From the NCBI RefSeq assembly GCF_034522235.1, contig NZ_JAXHLN010000002.1, forward strand, positions 1-64,000: a stretch of DNA of 64,000 bases. Direction: 5' to 3'. Below the pieces are notes generated by a model, which was given only the letters and a program-made list of their open reading frames with translations, was not told the DNA's origin and made no database searches. Positions within the stretch are counted from its first letter, which is position 1. Each line of letters starts with the position of its first letter. This stretch comes from Thiohalophilus sp. GTDB taxonomy: Bacteria > Pseudomonadota > Gammaproteobacteria > UBA6429 > Thiohalophilaceae. A program made the position numbers and the translations under genes. Positions 16,743 to 25,806 of the stretch are shown here, piece after piece.

Positions 16743-17773
16743 AAGGCGATATGAAAACCTCCACTGTGAAGCTTGCTCATTACCAGCATGGTGAGACAGG
16801 CGGCCAGTTCGGGGCGGGTTTCTTCATCGCTACCGATGACGCGCAGTTGCAGCTCGTCGCAGCGTTTTATCATCTCGTTGATAACTTCATTGATTCGATA
16901 GCGATATTCATGTGTCCAGCGTTCGACGGTGCTGGTCAACTCACGGCGGTGACGGCGAATATAACGAGAGGCTTTTTCGTTGTGCCGGTAGTCGGCCGCG
17001 GCGGAGAACAGGCGGGTCAGATCGGTGTCGGAAAATTCCGGACTGTCCAGACCGTAACGATAGATCTTGTCGTCATAGTATTCGCGCAAGGTGGTGCGAA
17101 TTTTTTCCACCGGGGTATCGGTTCGCTGGTTGCGCAGTCGCGGCGGCCTGTCATGGATCTCGTTCATCAGTTCATCGACATAATGAAGTTTTTTCAGTGC
17201 CGGCCAGTTGCGATAACGGCGTGGCCAGTCCGAGCGGGGATTGAGCCAGACTGCAAAGGTCTCGGCCCAGTCCTCGTGCGGATGACTCTGGGCATACCAG
17301 TTGGGCAGGTTGCGGACATGACGTTTGCTGTAGGGTTTGGGCAGATAGGTGTCGGGGTAGGGAATGGACGGCCGGCCGAAGGTCTGTTTCCAGTCGCGAC
17401 GCTGATCCAGTCGATAGGCGTTGAGCAGGGCGTGGCCGGTTTCATGGCGCATCAGTTTCAGGCACCAGGTGCGATCCCCGCCTTCCACTTCCAGCATGAA
17501 TTCGCGTTCCAGTCGTCGCAAACGGGTATGGGCCAGAAAAAAGGGTATGCCAAAACCGGGAATGCCGTCGGGACAGAACCACTCATCCGACAACCAGACA
17601 TGCGGGCAAAAGCGCAGTGCTTTTTGTTCCAGCTCCCGATAGAGCTGTTTGAGCGGGGCACTCAGGGGACTGCCCTCGATGCGCAGTCCGAGATCGCAAA
17701 TGCGCAATTCCAGCAGCCGTTCCCCGGACAGCCGGGGCCAGTTACGCGGGGCTTTGCTTGCCTTGGCGCTCAT
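16739..17773 (-). CDS. Putative zinc metallopeptidase paired with the ATP-grasp gene
   Basis: A 344-residue protein with HETGH at 110-114 and a downstream HEDWAETFAVWL segment that supplies the third zinc ligand, the pattern of the putative zinc-binding peptidase family (Peptidase_Mx-like). The N-terminal half has CPHVWLSDEWFCPDG; the C-terminal third is highly charged and helical (RYIRRHRRELTSTVERW). No signal peptide, so it acts in the cytoplasm. First gene of a leftward set with the ATP-grasp ligase (4-bp overlap). Substrate unknown. Confidence 0.82.
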   Translation of the reverse strand: MSAKASKAPRNWPRLSGERLLELRICDLGLRIEGSPLSAPLKQLYRELEQKALRFCPHVWLSDEWFCPDGIPGFGIPFFLAHTRLRRLEREFMLEVEGGDRTWCLKLMRHETGHALLNAYRLDQRRDWKQTFGRPSIPYPDTYLPKPYSKRHVRNLPNWYAQSHPHEDWAETFAVWLNPRSDWPRRYRNWPALKKLHYVDELMNEIHDRPPRLRNQRTDTPVEKIRTTLREYYDDKIYRYGLDSPEFSDTDLTRLFSAAADYRHNEKASRYIRRHRRELTSTVERWTHEYRYRINEVINEMIKRCDELQLRVIGSDEETRPELAACLTMLVMSKLHSGGFHIAL

Positions 17774-17844
17774 GTCGGAAACAGTAAACTATCCTCCGGT
17801 GTAACACCAGTTCGCCGGGGCCAGTTGTGAAATCGTACATGAGT

Positions 17845-17941
17845 TACACCGAACACACTGAAGCCACTGAAAACACCAATAAATATAATAGTCCTTGATA
17901 AGGGCTCGGGATGTTCGGTGACTTCAGTGTGTTCAGTGGTG
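17845..17941. repeat. Inverted pair of 9-bp-period arrays (caccgaaa type)
   Basis: Left arm 17845-17880 steps by 9 bp: acaccgaac, acactgaag, ccactgaaa, acaccaata. Right arm 17914-17941 is the same motif inverted (ttcggtgac, ttcagtgtg, ttcagtggt). About 33 bp of AT-rich sequence lies between. The element fills the gap between the LysR gene end and the peptidase gene start. Confidence 0.85.
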
Positions 17942-17953
17942 CCCGCCATCCGA

Positions 17954-18793
17954 TCAGACTATTCGTATTTCATCGAGAAGTTGTTCGATCAGCTCCGCCT
18001 TTTCGTTCTGGCTGTTGTAAACGGCGTAGGCGGTGCGTTCGATCGCCGGTGCATCTTCGATGCGCTGCAGACGCCCGTCGTCCAGATAGGGTTGTACCAT
18101 CGGTTCGGCCAGATAGGCGCTGCCGCCACAGTTGAGAATAAATGCCAGGGCAATGCGTCCCTGACCGATGTGTAGCGTCGGAGTGGGCTGTTCGGGGAAC
18201 TGTTGCGCGTGGCGCATTAAAAACGAGGTTCCCCAGTCCACCAGAATGTAATCCCGGGCGAGGGCCCGGGCCGCGTCGCCCGCCTCGGAGGCGACCATGA
18301 TCAGATTAATTGTGGCGACGGCGCGGATCGCCAGGTTGTCATTTTGCGGCGCGTCGAAGACAAAGGCGATATCCAGGGTGTTGTTCAGTATGCGACGAAT
18401 CAACACATCATTACCGTGGGTTTCACCATGCAGGGCCAACTCGCCATGCTCGCGGTGCAGTTGCTGTATCCACTCCTGCAACAGAATGTCCCACAGACTG
18501 ACAATACCGCCGATCCCGAACGGCAGTTGCCCGCTCTGGCTGAGGCCGACCTCCTGCCGGGCCCGGTTCCAGGCGGTGGTGATGACCTCGGCATAACGGA
18601 GCATCTTCTCCCCGGCCGGGGTGAGCTGGATGTTGTTGCGCTCGCGGATGAACAGCGCGGTGCCGAGTTGTTGTTCCAGCTGGTGAATGCGGGCGCTGAC
18701 CGCAGACTGGGTGAGATGGAGGTTTTTGGCCGCCTGGCCGAAATGGCGGGTGCGGCTGACCTCAAGGAAGGTCACAAAGTCGTGAATGTCCAT
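17954..18793 (-). CDS. LysR-family transcriptional regulator
   Basis: A 279-residue regulator with the N-terminal winged helix (FVTFLEVSRTRHFGQAAKNLHLTQSAVSARIHQLEQQLG, within residues 6-45) and a substrate-binding co-inducer domain after a linker helix. The N-terminus resembles HdfR-type members. No target gene is adjacent in the divergent direction except the small PA3496-like gene at 19011, across a 217-bp AT-rich gap, so self-control or control of that gene is possible. The effector is unknown. Confidence 0.9.
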   Translation of the reverse strand: MDIHDFVTFLEVSRTRHFGQAAKNLHLTQSAVSARIHQLEQQLGTALFIRERNNIQLTPAGEKMLRYAEVITTAWNRARQEVGLSQSGQLPFGIGGIVSLWDILLQEWIQQLHREHGELALHGETHGNDVLIRRILNNTLDIAFVFDAPQNDNLAIRAVATINLIMVASEAGDAARALARDYILVDWGTSFLMRHAQQFPEQPTPTLHIGQGRIALAFILNCGGSAYLAEPMVQPYLDDGRLQRIEDAPAIERTAYAVYNSQNEKAELIEQLLDEIRIV

Positions 18794-19010
18794 GATGCCG
18801 GCGCGTCCCCGGGCGATATCCCGTCAGGTTGATGGAATTCAGGTGCCAATATCAATTAAAAAAAACGATGGTGTCAATAAATTTATTTTGCTTTACGGCG
18901 TGCAGTCTGGCCTCTAAATAGCGCAATTAAATCAAGTGCAGTTAATGGCTCGATTACGGGGCGTTACAGTCGGCCTTCGCGGCCGACCTCCTCCTGGAGG
19001 GTTAAGCAAA

Positions 19011-19205
19011 ATGTATGTGGTACAGGGTGAAGGCATGCTCGATAAAGATGAACTGTTGCTGGACGATGACCTGAACGCCAGCGATATTTTCGACAATGAA
19101 AGTTCAGACGCGCGCTACAGCCACACCGCCCGCAAGCGGCTGGAAGAGCATATGGAAATGATGCGGTTGCGCAAACTGCTGGATGATTACAATTACGATG
19201 AGTGA
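19011..19205 (+). CDS. PA3496-family small protein
   Basis: A 64-residue acidic protein with the C-terminal helix pattern ARKRLEEHMEMMRLRKLLDDYNYDE seen in the PA3496 family, whose members are described as putative envelope-integrity proteins. The ATG at 19011 follows GGAGG by 10 nt; an in-frame upstream ATG at 18936 adds residues that overlap a hairpin (GTCGGCC/GGCCGAC near 18970-18986) and was rejected. A second ATG at 19035 is also possible. A strong terminator follows at once. Confidence 0.7.
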   Translation: MYVVQGEGMLDKDELLLDDDLNASDIFDNESSDARYSHTARKRLEEHMEMMRLRKLLDDYNYDE

Positions 19206-19208
19206 ACG

Positions 19209-19233
19209 AACGCCCGGTCAATAACCGGGCGTT
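19209..19233. terminator. Bidirectional terminator
   Basis: AACGCCCGGT and ACCGGGCGTT pair perfectly around CAATA and end in ATTTT. The stem serves the rightward gene at 19011 and overlaps the last codons of the leftward gene at 19218. Confidence 0.85.
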
Positions 19234-19544
19234 ATTTTCAGCCGCAGTAAAAAGGTCTGTTTGGCCTCCTCGAATGCCCGGGCATACCGGGTATCCTGTT
19301 GCAGCTGTTCCTGCAACATCGCTTCGAATTCGGCGAAAGCCTGTTGCACTTCCCGCGAGTCGATACGGGGTGAGTCATCCGTTGCCGGGGCTGACGGATT
19401 AACATCGCTGATAACAGTCGCCGAGCGCGGGATCAGCCGCTGCTCGCCGGTATCCACCTGATGCGCGATCAGCGGGGTGGATTTGATATAGGTCTCACCC
19501 TGGTACTCGAACTGTTGTCCCACGGCCAGCAGGCTGAATTTCAT
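19218..19544 (-). CDS. Hypothetical protein
   Basis: A 108-residue protein starting MKFSLLAVGQQFEYQGETYIKSTPLIA, a compact beta-rich beginning, then a Pro/Ser linker (NPSAPATDDSPR) and a charged helix (EVQQAFAEFEAMLQEQLQQD). No signal peptide. No family recognised. It is the last gene after tmcA and the small gene at 19561, all leftward with gaps of 8 and 16 bp, so it is probably in the tmcA operon. Confidence 0.65.
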   Translation of the reverse strand: MKFSLLAVGQQFEYQGETYIKSTPLIAHQVDTGEQRLIPRSATVISDVNPSAPATDDSPRIDSREVQQAFAEFEAMLQEQLQQDTRYARAFEEAKQTFLLRLKITPGY

Positions 19545-19560
19545 TTTATGTTACTCCGTT

Positions 19561-19851
19561 TCACTGTCCGGATTGATAGGGTTGCTGGCCGTTGTTAATC
19601 ACATCCTGGCGGGCTTCGCTCATGGCGTCAGGCAACTCCAGGGCCTGGAACAGGGCCTGGCGTGCGCCCAGCAGCTGATCCATCGCCGCCTGCTGGAACT
19701 CGTCGCTCATCTGCAGCTTGCGGGCCTTGACCACCGCTTCGGAGGCCTGCATCAGATTCAGGGCGGCCTGGGCCAGCACCCCCTGCGCGCCGGCCTGGGC
19801 GGCGCCGGCCAGCAGGTTGATCATCTGCATAATTTCTTCTTGCTGATCCAT
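19561..19851 (-). CDS. Hypothetical small helical protein after tmcA
   Basis: A 96-residue, mostly helical, alanine- and glutamine-rich protein (MDQQEEIMQMINLLAGAAQAGAQG). The ATG at 19851 follows AGGAGAGG closely; the upstream in-frame start at 19869 lies within tmcA and was rejected. It begins 8 bp after the tmcA stop, so the two are almost surely co-transcribed. No known motif. Confidence 0.65.
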   Translation of the reverse strand: MDQQEEIMQMINLLAGAAQAGAQGVLAQAALNLMQASEAVVKARKLQMSDEFQQAAMDQLLGARQALFQALELPDAMSEARQDVINNGQQPYQSGQ

Positions 19852-19859
19852 GACCTCTC

Positions 19860-22028
19860 CTATGCCCATAATTGCCAGGCCCTGTGCACGGCTTCGCGCA
19901 ATCGTCGCCGGGCGGTTTTTTGTCCCTTCAGCTTAAACTCGTCACAGAGTGTCGGCCAGTCGCATTTGTCCACGATCCGCCGGGCCAGCAGCTGCCGGTC
20001 AGTCGGATCCAGCCGGGCGGCACATTCCGGGCTGGCGAACAGTCGGGTGATCAGCTTTTCGAGGGGCCAGGCACAGACCTCGTAACCGCGCAGTCCGTGG
20101 ACAAAGGAGTCGATGTCCTCGCGATCGGCCCGGGTCAATGTTGTCTGCGGTTGAGCCGGGTCTGAAGGTTGCAATCGGGTCGCCAGGGCCGGTTCCAGAT
20201 CCCGCAAGGGACCGGCCCGCAAGCTTGGCCAGTGCTGCTCGAAACGCTCCCGGGCGCGAGCGAACACCGTCTGCCCGGCCGGACTCAGGGGCTTGAGCAC
20301 CAGCGCCGAATGCCGACCGCTGGTGTGTTCGCGGGTCAGCCCGAGGCGCACCGGCATCACCCCGGCCCGCTGCCAGAACGGCAGCAATTCGGCGCCGGCG
20401 CTGAAACTGGCGCCGACGGCATCGAGTTCCGCCTCGGCCTCGAGCTGCGCGATGAGACCCTGCAACAGGGTGCTGCCCAGGCCACGACGCTGCAGGGCCG
20501 GATGCACCCCGATGCGCATGATGCGGACATAACGATAACGGGCGGCATCGGGCACACCGGCGTGAAAGGCGAGGCTCTGGGCCAGCAGATGGCCCGGCGG
20601 GCGGCGCCGGCCCCGATAGATTGCCTCGGTGGTGGATGCATCAAAGCCGCCTTCGTTGGCCAGTACTGCGACCGCGACCGGCTGCCCGTCATACGCCAGG
20701 GCGAACAGACGCATCCCCGGGGCATCCAGCAAACGTTGTAGATCCGCCGGTCGCGTCCGGTAATGGGCCAGGACCAGCAGGCCGAACAGCTGCCGCAGCC
20801 GCGCCGGCGAACGGATCAGCGTCGCCCGATCCAGCTCGACAAACACGCAGTTCGACGGCGTGACCTTGTCCATCTCGGCAGGAGGGGCGGCCTCGGTATC
20901 CAGCAGCAGGGCATGAAACACAAACTGCTCCAGGGGATCGGCTTCCTGTGCACCGCCGGCCCGCCAGCGGATCGGCTCGTTCAGACGCAACGCCTCCCAA
21001 CCCGGGGCAAGGCGATCGAGCGTGGGCCCGAAGCGCAGGGCGAAGCCGCGCCCGGTCCCCTCATAGCCGTGCACCGTGGTGGCAAAAGCCAGCCGCGGAT
21101 AGCAGGTCAGTAACCGCTCCAGCACCGGCAGCGGCAGGGCGGCCGCCTCGTCAATCAGCAGCAGATCGAGCGGCGGTTGTTGCGCCAGCAGGGCGTCGGC
21201 GGCCATGAACTGTAAAAAGCCGCCGGCGTATTGCAGACGGTTGCGACGGTTTTCGGTCCGGGGCAGCAGCTCACCGGCCCGCTCGAACAGCGCGGCACTG
21301 GCCTGCGGGCGCGGGGCGCAGACCGCGATCCGAAATCCGGGCTGTTGTTCGAGCAAGCGGGCCGCGGCGATCCCCAGCGCGGCCGATTTGCCCCGACCGC
21401 GGTCGGAGGTGATGACCAGCGGGCGGGCTTCGCCGCGAGTGCCCAGCGCAATCAATGCCGCTACCGCCCGTTGCTGATCCGCACTGCGGCAGGGCGCCAC
21501 CGCTTGACGCGGGGCGGCGGGCCGATAGGGATGGTGACTGGCCCGGATCCGATCCGGCTCCTGCAGCAGCATCAGCGCCGGATCCTGTTCGATCGCCTTC
21601 ACCAGGTGGCGAACAAAACGCGAGGGAGCGGCGGCATACGGGTTGGCCGTCGGCTCTGCGGGCCAGTCGGCCAGCGGTGGGGTCAGCATCAGCAACAATC
21701 CGCCGCCGGCCAGTGTGCCGCTGGCGGCGCCAAAGGCGTCGGCCTCGATACCGGCGTGGAAGTCAAAAATCAGCAGCTGGCGCTCCTGGCCGAGCAGTTG
21801 ATCGGCCTTGATCAAGGCCGTCTGTTCGGGGCCTTCGGGGGCGTGAGTGAGCCATAACCGGCTTTCGGGCTCGTGGACGCGCCAAAACGGCTCGGCCAGG
21901 GCCCGGCCCCAGGCGGGATCGCCGGCGGCCACTATCAGCGCACGCTGGTCGGCACGGCGGGCCTGTTGCTGCAGCGCTTCGATGGCGGCGACCAGGCTTG
22001 CGGAGGCGGGATCAGTGGTGGGTGGCAT
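19860..22028 (-). CDS. tmcA: tRNA(Met) cytidine acetyltransferase TmcA
   Basis: TmcA puts an acetyl group on cytidine 34, the wobble base of elongator tRNA-Met, using acetyl-CoA and ATP. The 722-residue product has the N-terminal domain, an RNA-helicase-like module with Walker A GRGKS at 211-215 and Walker B LLLIDEAAALP, and a GNAT module with QRRGLGSTLLQGL. The C-terminal tail carries the usual RRRLREAVHRAW. First of three leftward genes. Confidence 0.95.
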   Translation of the reverse strand: MPPTTDPASASLVAAIEALQQQARRADQRALIVAAGDPAWGRALAEPFWRVHEPESRLWLTHAPEGPEQTALIKADQLLGQERQLLIFDFHAGIEADAFGAASGTLAGGGLLLMLTPPLADWPAEPTANPYAAAPSRFVRHLVKAIEQDPALMLLQEPDRIRASHHPYRPAAPRQAVAPCRSADQQRAVAALIALGTRGEARPLVITSDRGRGKSAALGIAAARLLEQQPGFRIAVCAPRPQASAALFERAGELLPRTENRRNRLQYAGGFLQFMAADALLAQQPPLDLLLIDEAAALPLPVLERLLTCYPRLAFATTVHGYEGTGRGFALRFGPTLDRLAPGWEALRLNEPIRWRAGGAQEADPLEQFVFHALLLDTEAAPPAEMDKVTPSNCVFVELDRATLIRSPARLRQLFGLLVLAHYRTRPADLQRLLDAPGMRLFALAYDGQPVAVAVLANEGGFDASTTEAIYRGRRRPPGHLLAQSLAFHAGVPDAARYRYVRIMRIGVHPALQRRGLGSTLLQGLIAQLEAEAELDAVGASFSAGAELLPFWQRAGVMPVRLGLTREHTSGRHSALVLKPLSPAGQTVFARARERFEQHWPSLRAGPLRDLEPALATRLQPSDPAQPQTTLTRADREDIDSFVHGLRGYEVCAWPLEKLITRLFASPECAARLDPTDRQLLARRIVDKCDWPTLCDEFKLKGQKTARRRLREAVHRAWQLWA

Positions 22029-22144
22029 TGTCGTGGTCAGGATTCAGGCGGTTGAGGGTCCGGCCGGCCATACTACACGAGGATCGGGGGCGGGCGGCAG
22101 GTTGGCCGGAGACTCGGCGCGGATCATAGTTTGGGTGTTCAGGG

Positions 22145-22172
22145 TTGAAATATTAGAAATCACTAATATACT
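22145..22172 (+). promoter_or_regulatory. Promoter with embedded operator for the rhodanese gene
   Basis: TTGAAA (22145-22150) and TATACT (22167-22172) are 16 bp apart and fit a sigma-70 promoter with start near 22178. Between them ATATTAG (22150-22156) and CTAATAT (22163-22169) form an inverted repeat with 6-bp spacer. A repressor there would block polymerase directly. AT-rich palindromes of this kind are bound by ArsR-type persulfide sensors (BigR, YgaV), which control rhodanese and sulfide genes. The identity of the regulator is inference. Confidence 0.65.
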
Positions 22173-22200
22173 ATCGCTACACTTCTAACCGGAGAGTGGT

Positions 22201-22539
22201 ATGTACTGGAACATCAAGGAAATCGATGCCCCCGACCTGGCCGAATGGTATGACCGCAAGGCGGAAGGCTTTCGCGTGATCGACGTTCGTGAAATGAACG
22301 AGATCAGCCGCGGAACCGTGCCGGGTGCCGATCCCATGCCCATGGCAACCGTGCCGGTGCGGCTCAACGAACTGGACAAGCACAAGGATCTGGTGGTGGT
22401 TTGTCGCAGCGGCGCCCGTTCGGCCCAGGTCTGTATGTACCTGCAGCAGCAGGGGTTTGAGCGTGTGTATAACCTGCGTGGCGGGATGATTGCCTGGGCC
22501 TCCAGCGGACAGCAGGTCGCCCTGCCCCGCGCCGTCTGA
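22201..22539 (+). CDS. Single-domain rhodanese
   Basis: A 112-residue cytoplasmic sulfurtransferase. The catalytic Cys68 sits in the loop CRSGAR, and the FRVIDVREMNEISRGTVPGA segment gives the family CH2A-type motif. It would carry sulfane sulfur as a cysteine persulfide. A good ribosome site (CCGGAGAG) precedes the ATG. It is a single-gene unit, with an operator inside its promoter. Divergent from tmcA. Confidence 0.93.
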   Translation: MYWNIKEIDAPDLAEWYDRKAEGFRVIDVREMNEISRGTVPGADPMPMATVPVRLNELDKHKDLVVVCRSGARSAQVCMYLQQQGFERVYNLRGGMIAWASSGQQVALPRAV

Positions 22540-22660
22540 TCGGATTCGTTTGCCCCGGCTACCCCTCCCCGGCTGAAGCCGGTCAGGAGGAATTTCTCAA
22601 GTATTTTCAGGAATATGCCGTTATAACTTCAACACGTTTGATAACGGACCTGTTCCTGCT

Positions 22661-24123
22661 GTGATAACAACAAAATCCTCTCAAGTGGTTCGACCGTGGT
22701 TGTGCTCGCTTCTCTGCGGGCAGGGCTGGCTGGTCCCGGTATTATTGATCGGCGTGCTGGCTCTGGTCAGCCGCTACAATTTTCTGCTTTTTCACACCCT
22801 GGCCGAGCTGTTCGCCATTACGGTAGCCGTCGTGCTGGCGATGGTGGCCTGGTATACCTACGACTTTTCGCGTAACCACTTTCTCATGTATCTGGGGATC
22901 GGGTATCTCTGGATCGGCATTCTGGATCTCATGCATACCCTGAGCTTCAGGGGGATGGGGGTACTGGATTTTGATGCCGGTAACGCCAGTATCCAGTTCT
23001 GGGTTATTGCCCGCTATCTGGAAGCGATCCTGCTGCTGAGTGCGCCGCTGTTTTTCAACTTCCGGGTACCGAAGCTGGCGCTGATGCTGCTGTTCGGCGG
23101 TGGCAGCGCCATGTGGAAAAAACCATCAGCAAAATATTCAATCGTATGGCCAGTCCTGTCTATGTGGAAGACCGGGAATTTATCATAACCGGCAGCATCG
23201 GCGTTGCGGGTTATCCCGATGACGGTATTTCCACCGATACCCTGTTGAGCAACGCGGATGCGGCCATGTATCTGGCCAAGCAGGTCGGAAAGAACACCTA
23301 CCGGTTTTATACCGAGGGCATGAACGAGCGGGCTGCCGAGCGACTGGCCATGGAGTCTCGTCTGCGTCGGGCTTTGCCGAAAAATGAGTTGTATATCGCC
23401 TATCAGCCCAAAGTGGATCTGAAAAGCGGATACATCACCGGTGCCGAGGCGTTATTGCGCTGGGAAAACGACGAGCTGGGAGCTGTTTCGCCAGCCGAGT
23501 TTATTCCTCTGGCGGAAGAGAGCGGTCAGATTCTGGAGATTGGCGAATGGGTCCTGCGTCAGGTGTGTCATGATTTGCATACCCTGGATAAAAACGGTTT
23601 CGGTGATGAGCGCATTGCCGTCAATATTTCCTCGCGCCAGATCCGGCGTGAGGATTTTGCCCGGCAATTGACCGGCATACTTCGGGAATACAAGGTCGAA
23701 CCGACTCGCCTGAAGATCGAAATCACCGAATCGCTGTTGCTAAGCGAAGACAGCCATACTATCGAGGTGTTGCAGGCGTTGCGGCGGATGGGTGTGGAAC
23801 TGTCTCTGGATGATTTCGGTACCGGCTATTCCTCGTTGAGTTATCTGAAACGCTTTCCTTTCACCGAGATCAAGATCGATCGCAGTTTTATTCGTGATAT
23901 CGAGTCCGATCACAGCGACAAGCAACTGTGCCAGGCGATTATCGCTATGGCAACGAGTCTCAAACTCAAGGTGGTCGGCGAGGGTGTTGAAAATCACGGG
24001 CAGCTCGATTTTTTACGAAATTATGGCGCGCACAGCGGTCAGGGCTTTTTATTCAGCAAGCCGGTGCGGATTGATGAATTTATCACCCTGATCGAGCGAG
24101 GGCCTTTTCCGCTTTCGGCCTGA
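22661..24123 (+). pseudogene. Broken MASE3-GGDEF-EAL signalling gene
   Basis: Codons from 22661 encode a MASE3-like membrane sensor (several hydrophobic segments, YDFSRNHFLMYLGIGYLWIG, MHTLSF) up to about 23100. From about 23098-23113 the reading continues one frame over with the last part of a GGDEF domain (SIGVAGYPDDG, ADAAMYLAK) and a full EAL domain (EALLRW, DDFGTGYSSLSYL, GEGVEN). The end of MASE3, any PAS domain and the first half of GGDEF, including its signature, are missing. The joint is therefore a deletion with frame loss. The EAL part alone could still be made from the GTG at 23113, but no ribosome site is evident. Confidence 0.85.
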
Positions 24124-24202
24124 GGGCTGTCATGTGTAGCCGGCTCTATCTATAATAGAGTCTGGTTTGAGCTGATTATCTTCCCATAAACCGGCAGTTC
24201 TT

Positions 24203-25447
24203 ATGAGTGATTCCGACAATACCTTCGCCCAGGCGCGCAGAGATAATGATGAGCGATTGCTTGGTCAACTCGACACCTTGCGCAACGGCGAGGATATGCA
24301 GATTCTGGAGCCCTTTGCGCGCGCCTATCTTGGCATGTTTTACGAGATCGATGACGGGCTTGCCCCGGCGGACAAGATGGCGATACTGGCCAATCGCGAG
24401 GTGAGCGACGCGGTGCTGGCGGGATTTGTTGCCGCCTTGCAACGCGATGATATTCCCCCGCCGTATGAAATCGGTGGCCGCCTGGCTAAAGATGAAAGCA
24501 TTCCCGGTGGTTACGTGGTGCTCGCCGGCATGGATCGGCTGATGCAAATTGACCCTGAACAGGTTAAACAGTTGCCGGCTTCGATACTGCAATCGGCGCT
24601 CTGCTTTCATTTCGCCAATCAGACTTTGCAGCGTGATGAATGGTTTGACAAGTTACTGGCTGATACCGCCGTATCGGCACCGGCACTCAACGGTTTCTGG
24701 CAGGGGCTGATAAATAATAATGCGCAAATGTTGCCGGGACTGCGGAAGGTTCTGGCCGATTCTGAATACGCCGATCTGAATCGGGAAATATTATTGCCGG
24801 TACTGATTCACTGGCAAAGCTGCAAGATGAAAACGTTCAAGGAGTTGATTTTTGCTGCGTTGCGTTATGCGGAGAATGAAGAGTTGCTACAAGCGGCACG
24901 GGATCTGATTAATGATCCGAATGGCATCAAGGAAGAGAATAAACGCCTGTACTGGCTGGCAACAGCGTTTTTGCTGTCACCGGAAGAGTTTGCTCAGGAT
25001 CTCTCCACATATATAGGCCGCGAGAAACAGAAAGTACTGCCGTTACTGGATTTTATGATGAGAGTCAGTGACCGGGATGCCGAGACCGGCATTGAAATCT
25101 CGCCGATTATGGAAGCCCAGTTATTGCGTATTATCGCGCCGATCTTTCCGCCACAGGAACATTCTTATGGTCACCTGGGCGGTATTGATGTCAACTCACG
25201 CAATGTCATGCGCCTGTTCCACAGACTGGCCACCGACACCCGTCCCGAGGCCGCCGAGGCGCTTAAATGGTTGCGCAAGGCGCGGGTCATGAGAATCTAC
25301 AGCAATGTTCTCAAGCACGCCGAGCAGCTTCAGAACAAAATCCGCAGTGAGGAGAATTACCCGGTGCCGGATTTTGCCTCATACCTTGAAGGACTGGAGA
25401 ACAGCAACGACCTTGTTCAGCGTCGTAACCGCTTCGACCTTAAATAG
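24203..25447 (+). CDS. Unrecognised helical protein, 414 aa
   Basis: A soluble, largely alpha-helical protein with no signal peptide and no membrane segment. It has regular hydrophobic helices of the HEAT-like kind (GFVAALQRDDIPPPYEIG, LPASILQSALCFHFANQ) and conserved-looking segments HSYGHLGGIDVNSRNVMR and YPVPDFASYLEGLEN. No catalytic motif is evident. It follows the broken signalling gene by 79 bp with weak ribosome site. Codon use matches neighbours. Could be a scaffold or partner protein; I cannot assign a function. Confidence 0.7.
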   Translation: MSDSDNTFAQARRDNDERLLGQLDTLRNGEDMQILEPFARAYLGMFYEIDDGLAPADKMAILANREVSDAVLAGFVAALQRDDIPPPYEIGGRLAKDESIPGGYVVLAGMDRLMQIDPEQVKQLPASILQSALCFHFANQTLQRDEWFDKLLADTAVSAPALNGFWQGLINNNAQMLPGLRKVLADSEYADLNREILLPVLIHWQSCKMKTFKELIFAALRYAENEELLQAARDLINDPNGIKEENKRLYWLATAFLLSPEEFAQDLSTYIGREKQKVLPLLDFMMRVSDRDAETGIEISPIMEAQLLRIIAPIFPPQEHSYGHLGGIDVNSRNVMRLFHRLATDTRPEAAEALKWLRKARVMRIYSNVLKHAEQLQNKIRSEENYPVPDFASYLEGLENSNDLVQRRNRFDLK

Positions 25448-25510
25448 CGTTTTTCAGCACCACTGGAAATAACGAAGAGTGCGGATCCCCAGTAGTTGGT
25501 GCTGTGTAAA

Positions 25511-25695
25511 TTACGCGGAGGTCGCAAAGACGCGGAGAACGCAAAGAAGTGATTTTATAAAAATGCTTGCCGTTATTGTTGTGACTGACTGTAAGGCAAC
25601 GCCCATTTGAAAGCTCGTTGTCAAAATTTACCTTGCGTCCTTTTCTCCTCCGCACCCAAATAACGGGCATAAACGTTCTTTGCGTTGCTTCCTGT
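25511..25695. repeat. Inverted pair of 9-bp-period arrays (cgcaaagaa type) with conserved box
   Basis: Left arm 25511-25549 steps by 9 bp (tcgcaaaga, cgcggagaa, cgcaaagaa). Right arm 25629-25695 is inverted (ccttgcgtcc, ctttgcgtt) and contains the conserved box with TAACGGGCATAAACG (box 25652-25675). This explains most of the 359-bp gap from 25448 to 25806; the rest holds no gene. Confidence 0.85.
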
Positions 25696-25806
25696 ATATT
25701 GAATAAGAGGAAAAGATTTACCTCACCCACCTGGGTCGGTAAGATTGTTCGCTTTTGAGAAGTCCTCACGCCAGACGGGGGTGAGCTGAGATGTGGAGAG
25801 AGCGTA

